From GWF2-33-9 sp964500435 (GTDB taxonomy: Bacteria; Bacteroidota; Ignavibacteria; Kapaibacteriales; UBA2268): a stretch of DNA of 64,000 nt. Below the pieces are notes generated by a model. It did no database searches, was not told where the DNA came from, and saw only the letters and a program-made list of their open reading frames with translations. Where the stretch lies: the NCBI GenBank assembly GCA_964500435.1, contig CAZCNL010000012.1, forward strand, positions 1 through 64,000. The letters run 5' to 3'. Below are positions 9,211 through 16,629 of the stretch, one piece after another; the first letter of the stretch is position 1, and each line of letters starts with the position of its first letter. Both the position numbers and the translations under genes were made by a program.

Positions 9211-11115
9211 TTATTCAACTTTAAAATTAACGTCGGGCTTTAAAAATTGTAAGTTCTTGATTGCATTCAAAGCTTCGGATTCACTTGCAAAACCCCAAAT
9301 TTTAACAACATATTTTATTTCATCTTTGAAAACACGCCGTTCAAAATAAGAGCGAAATCCACGATTTGTCCAAAATTCTACGAATTTCAAAGCTGATTGT
9401 TCGCTTTCAGCAATTTCAGCGGAAATTTCATATGGTAATAGGGATGGGTCTAACCAGCGTATTTCAGCACGTCGATTGTACATCAATTGCCATTCCTTAT
9501 TTGGCATATAGTACAATGGATTATTATTTCCCTTGCCTCGTGTTCTGATTTGATTTTCGTTAGCACCGAATTTGATTAATAAATCTTTTACTCGTTTTGC
9601 TCGATTTAATGATAGCTCAATATCTTCATCATCATAATTCGTTTCGTAGTTAGAAAAGCCGATTAATTCTACAACTGTATTAGGATTATCGATTAGAAGT
9701 GCTGCTAATTCTTTAATTTTTGATGTGTATTCTTCTTTGATTACATCTGATGAATAATTGAAAAGTGAAATGATTTGGTAAGGGATATAAATTTCAGGGG
9801 TTTTTAAGTAAACTTTTGTGGAATCATTTAAAAATCCATTGGAAGTAGGTAGCGAGACTTTGAAATTTAAAAGTTTTGTATTATTAGGAATATGATTTGA
9901 ACTCAATTCGAATTGATATCCTATTTTATGACAAAAATATATTTCATTTAATATATTTGAAATAAAATTTAAATCCGAGTTGTCTACCAAATACATTTTG
10001 GCGCCTGTTGATTGTGAAAGAGGATTTAATTGATAAGTTTTTATGTCAGAACCAATACCAATAGTGTATACAGGAATTTTGTTTGCTCGTGCAATTTGAG
10101 CAGCGTCTGTTAAACTTGTAGTTATTGAAGAATTATCACTCGAAAATGATAAGAGAATTACAATACTTTTATCTTTTGGATTTTTATTATCGATTACTTT
10201 TTTTAAGACTTCGATTAATGCATATGAAGATGCATTTGTCCCAGAAGATGTTATAGCGACAGGATTTATTGACAAAAAAGCTTCGCCTGGTGAAGCGTTT
10301 TCAATAATTTTATTTAAATCCTGGTTATACAAATAAAGGGAAACATCATCATTGCTATCGAAATTTTGAAGCGACTCCCGAAGTTCTTCGAAAACCTTTT
10401 GCAAATTAAATGCGGCGAGAGAATTTTCGATGAGAATATAGGCGTGAATTGGTTCTTTGCTTTCGAATTCTTTTGCACCCAAAAAAGTTAATGATGATTT
10501 TAATCTATCATATTGATTAAATAAAGTTGCTTCGATTTGCAAATCCTCGCCTTTATAATCTGCAATAAAATTGCCGAATTCATCAAGCAGCAGCAAATTA
10601 AAAGTTAAAATATTATTATCTAAGTTATATTCTGAAATTTTAAGTTGACTGAAATTATGGCGAATATTTTTATGCAATATACCATTTAAATATGGAGTTA
10701 ATTCGATAGAAGGTTGAGTGAAATCTATAACAGGCTTGTCTCCACCAGTTTCGATAGGTTTATGGCTTTTGCCTGTTAACGGATTAAGCAAATTGATTTT
10801 GAAACTTGTTACATAATCATAATTTTTATTGAATGCTTTAATTGAATATTCATTTGAAGATTTGGGATAAATCCAAATTGAATCATTACCAGTTAAAGTT
10901 ATGTTTAATTCTTTTATAAATACAGAATCAGCATTTTTAAAAATCCAGTTTATTCGGACAGAATCACCATTTTTTACTTTGTAATTATCTTTAAAATAAA
11001 GAACTTCGATTGGATCGGTATTGCCGACAGAATTAAATAAACTACAAGATGTAATAAGGAGTGATATAGTAATAAAAGATAAAATCGTTAAAAATAGTTT
11101 TCTGAGTATTTTCAT
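9211..11115 (-). CDS. Lipoprotein with VWA, OmpA-like and SPOR-like domains
   Basis: A 634-aa lipoprotein: signal peptide with lipobox LITSC, lipidated Cys24. After a beta-rich region (about 40-190) comes a von Willebrand factor A-like domain (about 220-400; SIVILLSFSSDNSS, KIPVYTIGIGSD). Its metal-site motif is degenerate: IENSLAAF stands where DxSxS is expected. An OmpA C-terminal peptidoglycan-binding domain follows (about 455-555; VVELIGFSNYETNYDDEDIE, LSLNRAKRVKDLL, NRRAEIRW). The last ~70 residues (RGFRSYFERRVFKDEIKYVV, FASESEALNAIKNL) look like a SPOR domain. Expected location is the periplasmic face of the outer membrane, bridging to the cell wall. It is encoded 157 nt downstream of rsmH and 47 nt upstream of the VCBS gene. 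Confidence 0.85.
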   Translation of the reverse strand: MKILRKLFLTILSFITISLLITSCSLFNSVGNTDPIEVLYFKDNYKVKNGDSVRINWIFKNADSVFIKELNITLTGNDSIWIYPKSSNEYSIKAFNKNYDYVTSFKINLLNPLTGKSHKPIETGGDKPVIDFTQPSIELTPYLNGILHKNIRHNFSQLKISEYNLDNNILTFNLLLLDEFGNFIADYKGEDLQIEATLFNQYDRLKSSLTFLGAKEFESKEPIHAYILIENSLAAFNLQKVFEELRESLQNFDSNDDVSLYLYNQDLNKIIENASPGEAFLSINPVAITSSGTNASSYALIEVLKKVIDNKNPKDKSIVILLSFSSDNSSITTSLTDAAQIARANKIPVYTIGIGSDIKTYQLNPLSQSTGAKMYLVDNSDLNFISNILNEIYFCHKIGYQFELSSNHIPNNTKLLNFKVSLPTSNGFLNDSTKVYLKTPEIYIPYQIISLFNYSSDVIKEEYTSKIKELAALLIDNPNTVVELIGFSNYETNYDDEDIELSLNRAKRVKDLLIKFGANENQIRTRGKGNNNPLYYMPNKEWQLMYNRRAEIRWLDPSLLPYEISAEIAESEQSALKFVEFWTNRGFRSYFERRVFKDEIKYVVKIWGFASESEALNAIKNLQFLKPDVNFKVE

Positions 11116-11160
11116 AAAATAATTACATTCTAAAATTATATTAAATTAATAAATTATAAT

Positions 11161-11168
11161 CAAATATA
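11161..11168 (-). promoter_or_regulatory. Candidate -7 element (TATATTTG) of the VWA-OmpA lipoprotein gene
   Basis: The minus strand reads TATATTTG 46 nt upstream of the ATG at 11115. No clear -33 TTG is seen at the expected distance, so this is a half-site only. Confidence 0.3.
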
Positions 11169-11272
11169 TACATTAATATTGAAAAATAATTATAATTAAA
11201 TTATATTGAAAGATTAAAATTAATTATCGTCAAAAAATGAGTAAAAATGAGTAGAAAGTATGTAAAAAAGAA

Positions 11273-12229
11273 TTAAACTCTTTCAGCGGCACGCAATTTA
11301 GCTGAACGGGAACGGGGATTTATTGATTGTTCTTCTTTTGAAGGTATTATAGGACTTTTTGTTAAAATATTCAAAGCTGGCATATTATTTGATAATGAAA
11401 TATTGGTTTTGTACTTGTTTTGATGAGTCTTATTGCGGCTATGTTCTTTGAAAAAAGTTTTAACAATTCTATCTTCCAAAGAATGATAAGAGATGACCAC
11501 AATTCGCCCCCCAATTTCGAGATGTGGTAAAATACAATGAAGAACACGTTCAAGTTCCCCAAGTTCGTTATTAACTGCGATACGAAAAGCTTGGAAAACA
11601 CGAGAAAGAGAGTCTTTAGGGTTGGAAGATGGTATAATAGATTCGACGATTTCTTTTAAATCAAACGTAGTTTGGAGAGCTTTGACCCGACGGACTTCGA
11701 CAATCCGTCGGGCAATTTTAAGAGAGAAAGGTTCTTCGCCAAAAACTCTGATTATTCTCTCTAGCTCTTCTTCGGTAGCTGAATTTAAAAGGTCTTTTGC
11801 TGTAATTCCTTCTGGATTAAATCTCATATCAAGTAAGGAATTACTTCGATAGCTAAAGCCCCCCGACTGGCTATCGAAATGTTTTGAGGAAACGCCTAAA
11901 TCAAGCAAAAGACCGCTTATGTAAGGTAAATCTTCAGCTATGCTGCATGCCTTAGTGTAACTCTCATTTATCAACATTAGACGTGGCTCATCCTGAGCAA
12001 GTTCATTAGCAAATTTGTGGCGGCAGTGCTCTATTGCATCTTTATCTTTATCAAAAGCTACCAATTTGCCCCCCGACAATAGCTTTTGTAAAATTAATTT
12101 AGAGTGCCCGCCGCCTCCGAGAGTTCCATCAAGATATATTCCTTTCGGATTATTTATCAAATAACTTATTGATTCCTTCAGTAAAACAGGCAAATGATAA
12201 TCGTATTTTGCCTTTTCTTTTTTATTCAT
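11273..12229 (-). CDS. rsmH: 16S rRNA (cytosine1402-N4)-methyltransferase
   Basis: Methylates N4 of C1402 in the 16S rRNA decoding site with SAM. The SAM-binding signature YLDGTLGGGGHSKLIL is near residue 30. The family blocks GLLLDLGVSSKHFDS, GGFSYRSNSLLDMRF and VISYHSLEDRIVKTFF are all present. At 318 aa it has the usual size. Its start overlaps the end of mraZ by 8 nt, so the two are translationally coupled, as in most bacteria. The usual next genes (ftsL, ftsI, murE) are absent; an unrelated lipoprotein gene with its own promoter element follows. Confidence 0.96.
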   Translation of the reverse strand: MNKKEKAKYDYHLPVLLKESISYLINNPKGIYLDGTLGGGGHSKLILQKLLSGGKLVAFDKDKDAIEHCRHKFANELAQDEPRLMLINESYTKACSIAEDLPYISGLLLDLGVSSKHFDSQSGGFSYRSNSLLDMRFNPEGITAKDLLNSATEEELERIIRVFGEEPFSLKIARRIVEVRRVKALQTTFDLKEIVESIIPSSNPKDSLSRVFQAFRIAVNNELGELERVLHCILPHLEIGGRIVVISYHSLEDRIVKTFFKEHSRNKTHQNKYKTNISLSNNMPALNILTKSPIIPSKEEQSINPRSRSAKLRAAERV

Positions 12230-12677
12230 CTATCTTTCTTTTCATAACTTCTTCGGAAATTCTTTCTCTTTCTGGATCTCTTTCCGACATATATTGCTCT
12301 AATTTTTCCGGATTCCAAATTTCTATATGATCAACTACTCCAATAATTCTCACTTCATTAGTTATGTTTGCAAATTCCAATAATTTTTTTGGTAATACTA
12401 TTCTTTGGTTACCATCTAAAGCTGTTTCTTCGCTCCACATTAAAAAACTTCTCAAAAAGTATCTATCGTCTTTATCGAATTGATTTAGTTTATGTAACTT
12501 TTTTTCTATTTCTTTCCATTCATTTATTGGATATGCATCGATACATCCATCATGTCCACGATTAACAACAAACGATTCGATATCCTCGTTGGATAGCGAT
12601 TTTAGCATTTTTGAAGGTAGTTTGACTCTTCCTTTGCTATCGATTGTATATATTTCTCCGCCTTTAAGCGTGGACAT
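12222..12677 (-). CDS. mraZ: Division/cell-wall cluster transcriptional regulator MraZ
   Basis: A DNA-binding protein that controls the dcw operon it heads and can sit on the nucleoid. The first AbrB-like half contains GEIYTIDSKGRVKLPSKM; the second contains ETALDGNQRIVLPKKLLEFA, giving the two SKGR/xxQR motifs of the family. I start at the ATG at 12677 (MSTLKGGEI), which has an AGGGA ribosome-binding site 4 nt upstream. The ATG at 12695 would leave only a few nucleotides of leader behind the promoter at 12705-12734. The protein is then 151 aa, a normal length. Candidate operator copies lie at 12733-12751. Confidence 0.95.
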   Translation of the reverse strand: MSTLKGGEIYTIDSKGRVKLPSKMLKSLSNEDIESFVVNRGHDGCIDAYPINEWKEIEKKLHKLNQFDKDDRYFLRSFLMWSEETALDGNQRIVLPKKLLEFANITNEVRIIGVVDHIEIWNPEKLEQYMSERDPERERISEEVMKRKIDE

Positions 12678-12704
12678 TTTGTCCCTTTTATTCATTAATT
12701 ATTA

Positions 12705-12734
12705 CAAAAATAAGGAAAAAAATGGGAAATGCAA
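12705..12734 (-). promoter_or_regulatory. Bacteroidota-type promoter of mraZ-rsmH
   Basis: On the minus strand TTG (12734-12732), a 19-nt spacer and TATTTTTG (12712-12705) fit the -33/-7 consensus. Transcription would begin near 12700, leaving a leader of about 23 nt before the ATG at 12677. Confidence 0.6.
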
Positions 12735-12751
12735 CCACTTTTTACCACTTT
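12733..12751 (-). promoter_or_regulatory. Candidate MraZ operator (two AAAGTGGT repeats)
   Basis: On the minus strand AAAGTGGTA (12751-12743) and AAAGTGGTT (12741-12733) are direct copies with a 10-bp period. Known MraZ operators are short G-rich direct repeats with 10-bp spacing upstream of mraZ (TGGGN in E. coli, AAAGTG-type in mollicutes). The copies touch the -33 element, a position suited to autorepression. A third copy is not evident. Confidence 0.6.
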
Positions 12752-12880
12752 TATAAAATTTTTTTCCACATTATATAAATTTTTATTTTTTTGTGGGAAT
12801 TTGATTAAAAAATATATTTATTTTCTAATTGAATTTGGAACAATATTTGCTAATTTTATATAAAAATAATAGGTTATTTA

Positions 12881-14293
12881 ATGAAAAGTAAATACTTTTT
12901 AGTTTTAGTAATTATTCCACTCTTTAGTTTATCACTTTTCTCGCAAAAGTATGAGCCCAATTATCCACATAATTCAACTGGTAGTCTTGAAACCCATTAT
13001 TCAATTATTATTGGCTCGATGAGAGTTTTAGAAAATGCCGAGAAATTGAAAGAAACTGCAATATTGAATGGTTTCGAGTGCGAAGTCATTCCTTTTAATA
13101 TAAAAAACAAACTTTTTCATAGAGTTTGCGTCGGTAAATATTCAACTTTTAAGGAAGCAAATGAGAAATTAAAAGTAGTTAAAAAAGAATTAAAAGTTTC
13201 AAATGCTTGGATTTTACAACTGCCAAGTATCAAATCAACTGAAAAAGAGCAACCCTCAGAAATGTCAAAGAAAGCAGAGGAACAAAAGCGACGAGCAGAT
13301 TCAATTGCCCAAGCACAAGAGAAAATTGCAGCACAAAGAAAAGTAGAAGCCGAAAAGAAAGCAGAGGAACAAAAGCGACGAGCAGATTCAATTGCCCAAG
13401 CACAAGAGAAAATTGCAGCACAAAGAAAAGTAGAAGCCGAAAAGAAAGCAGAGGAACAAAAGCGACGAGCAGATTCAATTGCCCAAGCACAGGAGAAAAT
13501 TGCAGCACAAAGAAAAGTAGAAGCCGAAAGGAAAGCAGAAGAACAAAAGCGACGAGCAGATTCAATTGCCCAGGCACAAGAGAAAATTGCAGCACAAAAG
13601 AAAGTAGAAAAAGAACAGAAAACTGAAATTATTGAAAAGAAAGAAGAGAAAAAAACACCAGAGACAAATAAAATTATAAAAAATGAAGAGCCTACAAGTT
13701 CGAAAAATGCTGTAATAAAATCGACTTTATTTTCAAACGATTCTGCTAAAAAAGAATTCGTAGCAATATTTAAAAATTTTATAGAAGCACTAAGAAATTA
13801 TGATTATGCTAAAGTAAACCAATTTATTCATCCAACTTTTCATCTTTATGTAACATACAACATTGAATCATTACCTTCTGTGAGAGAGTTTAATAATTTT
13901 GAGAAATTTTTTGCTGTATTTAGTGCCTTTACAAGCAAAGGTACGTCTTATGATTTTTCTGTTGATTTAGAAAATATGATTAAAAAAAATAATTTCAAGT
14001 TCGATGGCATGCCAACATATAATTGTGAAAAACATATGTATATGCCAACCGGAATTATTGTTTCAGAAATTAATGGAAGCGTATCTAAATTAATCGAAGA
14101 CACAAGAAAATATTATAAGAGTATGAATGCAGAATTTTTACCGGTAATTGAAGAAAGATTGCAAAATGCAGAGAGTTGCATTCAAGTTGCTGTGGTTGAT
14201 TCAGATAATAGATTCATCGAAAGTTTATATTTTGGAAAGATAGACAATAAATGGTACTTAATAGTTATGGATTTAAAAATTAAATGTAAATAA
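12881..14293 (+). CDS. SPOR-domain secreted protein with repetitive charged linker
   Basis: A 470-aa protein with a signal peptide (YFLVLVIIPLFSLSLFS). A SPOR domain follows (about residues 38-115; HYSIIIGSMRVLENAEKL, FHRVCVGKYSTFKEANEKL), which in the family binds denuded peptidoglycan glycan strands. Residues ~130-245 are four near-identical 29-aa repeats rich in Lys, Glu, Ala and Gln, predicted as a long helix or coiled coil like the TolA linker. The C-terminal ~190 residues (AIFKNFIEALRNYDYAKVNQF to NKWYLIVMDLKIKC) form a globular domain I do not recognise; an NTF2-like fold is possible. It probably spans periplasmic space. The stop overlaps the rfbA start (TAATG), indicating translational coupling. 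Confidence 0.85.
   Translation: MKSKYFLVLVIIPLFSLSLFSQKYEPNYPHNSTGSLETHYSIIIGSMRVLENAEKLKETAILNGFECEVIPFNIKNKLFHRVCVGKYSTFKEANEKLKVVKKELKVSNAWILQLPSIKSTEKEQPSEMSKKAEEQKRRADSIAQAQEKIAAQRKVEAEKKAEEQKRRADSIAQAQEKIAAQRKVEAEKKAEEQKRRADSIAQAQEKIAAQRKVEAERKAEEQKRRADSIAQAQEKIAAQKKVEKEQKTEIIEKKEEKKTPETNKIIKNEEPTSSKNAVIKSTLFSNDSAKKEFVAIFKNFIEALRNYDYAKVNQFIHPTFHLYVTYNIESLPSVREFNNFEKFFAVFSAFTSKGTSYDFSVDLENMIKKNNFKFDGMPTYNCEKHMYMPTGIIVSEINGSVSKLIEDTRKYYKSMNAEFLPVIEERLQNAESCIQVAVVDSDNRFIESLYFGKIDNKWYLIVMDLKIKCK
13268..13615 (+). repeat. Four tandem 87-bp in-frame repeats
   Basis: Units at about 13268, 13355, 13442 and 13529 encode KKAEEQKRRADSIAQAQEKI plus AAQRKVEAE with few substitutions; only the last unit is clearly diverged (AAQKKVEKE). 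The near identity at DNA level suggests recent expansion or ongoing homogenisation. Confidence 0.95.
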
Positions 14294-15180
14294 TGCAAAC
14301 AAAAGGAATAATATTAGCCGGAGGAAGTGGAACAAGGCTATATCCTGCGACTTCGATATTAAGTAAGCAATTGCAACTTGTTTATGATAAGCCAATGATT
14401 TATTATCCACTATCGACTTTAATGCTTGCCGGCATAAAAGACATCTTGATTATAACTACAAATAAAGATATTACTTTTTTCCAAAAATTATTAAAAGATG
14501 GTTCTCAATTTGGTTTAAATATTACTTATAAAATTCAAGAATCACCAAAAGGAATTGTGGAGGCTTTTATCTTAGGTGAAAGTTTCATAGGCGATTCACA
14601 AGTATGTTTGATTTTGGGGGATAATATTTTTTATGGTAAGCTTGATTTTTTAAGAAGAGCAATTTCGGATAATGCAGGTGGCTATATTTTTGGTTATGAA
14701 GTTCAAAATCCAAGTGAATTCGGAGTTGTTGAATTAAGTAAAGATGGGAAAATTATTTCAATTGAAGAAAAACCAAAATTTCCTAAATCAAATTTTGCTA
14801 TTCCTGGATTATATATTTTTGATTCAAAAGTTGTTGATTTTGCCAAGGATTTAAAACCAAGCAAAAGAGGTGAATTAGAAATTACAGAATTACAAAAAAA
14901 ATATTTTGAGGCAAATGAGTTAAAATGCGAAATTATGGGGCGAGGAATTGCTTGGTTGGATACGGGAACTCCAGAAAGTCTCATTGAAGCAGGTATGTTT
15001 ATCCATTTAATCGAAAAAAGACAGGGTCGAAAAATTGCTTGTCTCGAAGAAATTTCATTGGAAAAAGGTTTTGTAACAATCGAACAATATGAGGAAAATA
15101 TAAAAACACTTCCTGATTGTAGTTATAAAAGATATTGCGAACTTTTTTTAAATGAGTTTAAAGCAAATAAAAAAAATTAA
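14293..15180 (+). CDS. rfbA: Glucose-1-phosphate thymidylyltransferase
   Basis: Makes dTDP-glucose from dTTP and glucose-1-phosphate, the first step of dTDP-rhamnose synthesis for surface polysaccharide. The nucleotide-binding signature GIILAGGSGTRLYPATSIL starts at residue 5. SKQLQLVYDKPMIYYPLSTL, LILGDNIFYG, SIEEKPKFPKSNFAIPGLY and RGIAWLDTGTPESL are all present. At 295 aa the length is normal. It starts inside the stop codon of the SPOR gene, and a broken beta-helix gene follows after 3 nt. The partner genes rfbB, rfbC and rfbD are not in the window. Confidence 0.95.
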   Translation: MQTKGIILAGGSGTRLYPATSILSKQLQLVYDKPMIYYPLSTLMLAGIKDILIITTNKDITFFQKLLKDGSQFGLNITYKIQESPKGIVEAFILGESFIGDSQVCLILGDNIFYGKLDFLRRAISDNAGGYIFGYEVQNPSEFGVVELSKDGKIISIEEKPKFPKSNFAIPGLYIFDSKVVDFAKDLKPSKRGELEITELQKKYFEANELKCEIMGRGIAWLDTGTPESLIEAGMFIHLIEKRQGRKIACLEEISLEKGFVTIEQYEENIKTLPDCSYKRYCELFLNEFKANKKN

Positions 15181-15183
15181 AAG

Positions 15184-16604
15184 ATGAGAGAAATCATCAT
15201 TATAATTATTATTTTTTTAGAAGCAAACTTTGATATTTCTGCAAAAATTTGGAATGTTGGTCCATCAAGAGAATATAAATATTGTAATGAAATTAGTAAT
15301 TTAGTTAGTGACAGTGATACTATTTACATCGATGCTGAAGTATATTTGAATGTTCCACAAGTAACTTGGACAAAAAATAATCTTTACATTTCAGGATTAA
15401 ATGGTGTCCCTGTTCTTACTGCTGGTGCTCTGATTGAAAATGATTTTTCGAATGGTAAAGGAATATTTGTAGTTAAAGGAAATAATACAAAAATTGAAAA
15501 TTTGCAATTCGAAAACGCAAAAGTTCCCGACAGAAATGGTGCAGGTATTCGTCAAGAAGGCAGTAATTTATATGTCTCACATTGTATATTTAAAAATAAT
15601 GAAATGGGACTTTTGCAAGGTGGGACAATTCCAAATTGCACAATCAAAATAGAAAATTGCAAATTCTATAGCAACGGTAGCAGCGATAATCCGGGTTATC
15701 AGCATAATATTTATGTTAATCACATTGATTCCTTAATATTTCAATTCAATTACACTTACGACGCAGTTGCCCAAGGTCACGAATTAAAAAGCAGGGCAGA
15801 TAACAATTTTATACTTTCAATAAAATCGCAAATTACACAAGTGAAGACAGTCGAAATATAGATTTGCCAAATGGTGGAACCGCAATAATAATGGGAAATA
15901 TAATAATTCAAGGAACAAATTCGGTAAATACAAATATTATTGGTTATGGATTAGAAGGAAATATTAATAAACCGCCACATAATTTGTGGATATGCAATAA
16001 CACGATAATAAATAACAAAAATAAAGGTAGTTTTGTTAATGTAAAAGATACTGATACTTTGTTTATGTATAATAATATTTGTGCTGGACCAAAAACAGGT
16101 GGCTTTATTATTGGAAATTAAGCAAATTTAGACACAAATTTTAATTTAATAAATGACGATGTAAAGGCATTTGACTTTGTCTCAACTGAAAGTTATGATT
16201 ATCACTTGACCAATGCAAGTATGGCAATAAATTCAGGCAATGCAATTAATAAAATTATTAAAGGATATTTGTTAACACCAACTTATGAATATGTCGAAGA
16301 AGCTTCAAAAAAAATCAGAAAAAGGGATAATAACATTGATATTGGTGCTTATGAATACGAAGCAACTGGCATTAATAATGACAATGTTAAAGAAAAATGT
16401 TATGTTGCTCCAAATTTTGTCTATGAAAAACTATATTTAAATAATTTATCTGCATATAATCAGAACTTTGAAATATACAACTATTTGGGACTAAGAGTTT
16501 TGTTTGGTATAATTCATAATGAAATTGATGTTTCTGCCCTATCGACTGGAATATATTATTTAATAATTGGAAATGAACAGATTTTGAAATTTGTAAAAGT
16601 ATAA
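15184..16604 (+). pseudogene. Broken secreted right-handed beta-helix protein with T9SS sorting domain
   Basis: Three open stretches together form one protein. The first (15184-15861) has a signal-like N-terminus and beta-helix rungs (LQFENAKVPDRNGAGIRQEG, HCIFKNNEMGLLQGG), ending sensibly at HELKSRADNNFIL near 15815. Sense then continues in another frame (NKIANYTSEDSRNIDLPNGG), so one base appears to be missing around 15811-15822. That frame runs to a TAA at 16119-16121 where TTA (Leu) would fit. It then reopens through TNASMAINSG to a C-terminal T9SS-like domain (VDVSALSTGIYYLI-type ending) at 16604. Related intact proteins are polysaccharide-associated surface proteins. Two lesions favour a real pseudogene, though assembly errors are possible. 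Confidence 0.8.
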
Positions 16605-16629
16605 AAGTATTTTCAAAAAATAATTTTTA

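Noticed and set aside
13230..13595. 121-aa minus-strand open frame with internal repeats
   Set aside because: It is the antisense of the 87-bp repeats of the SPOR gene; its repetitive Leu-rich sequence is a by-product of that coding repeat.
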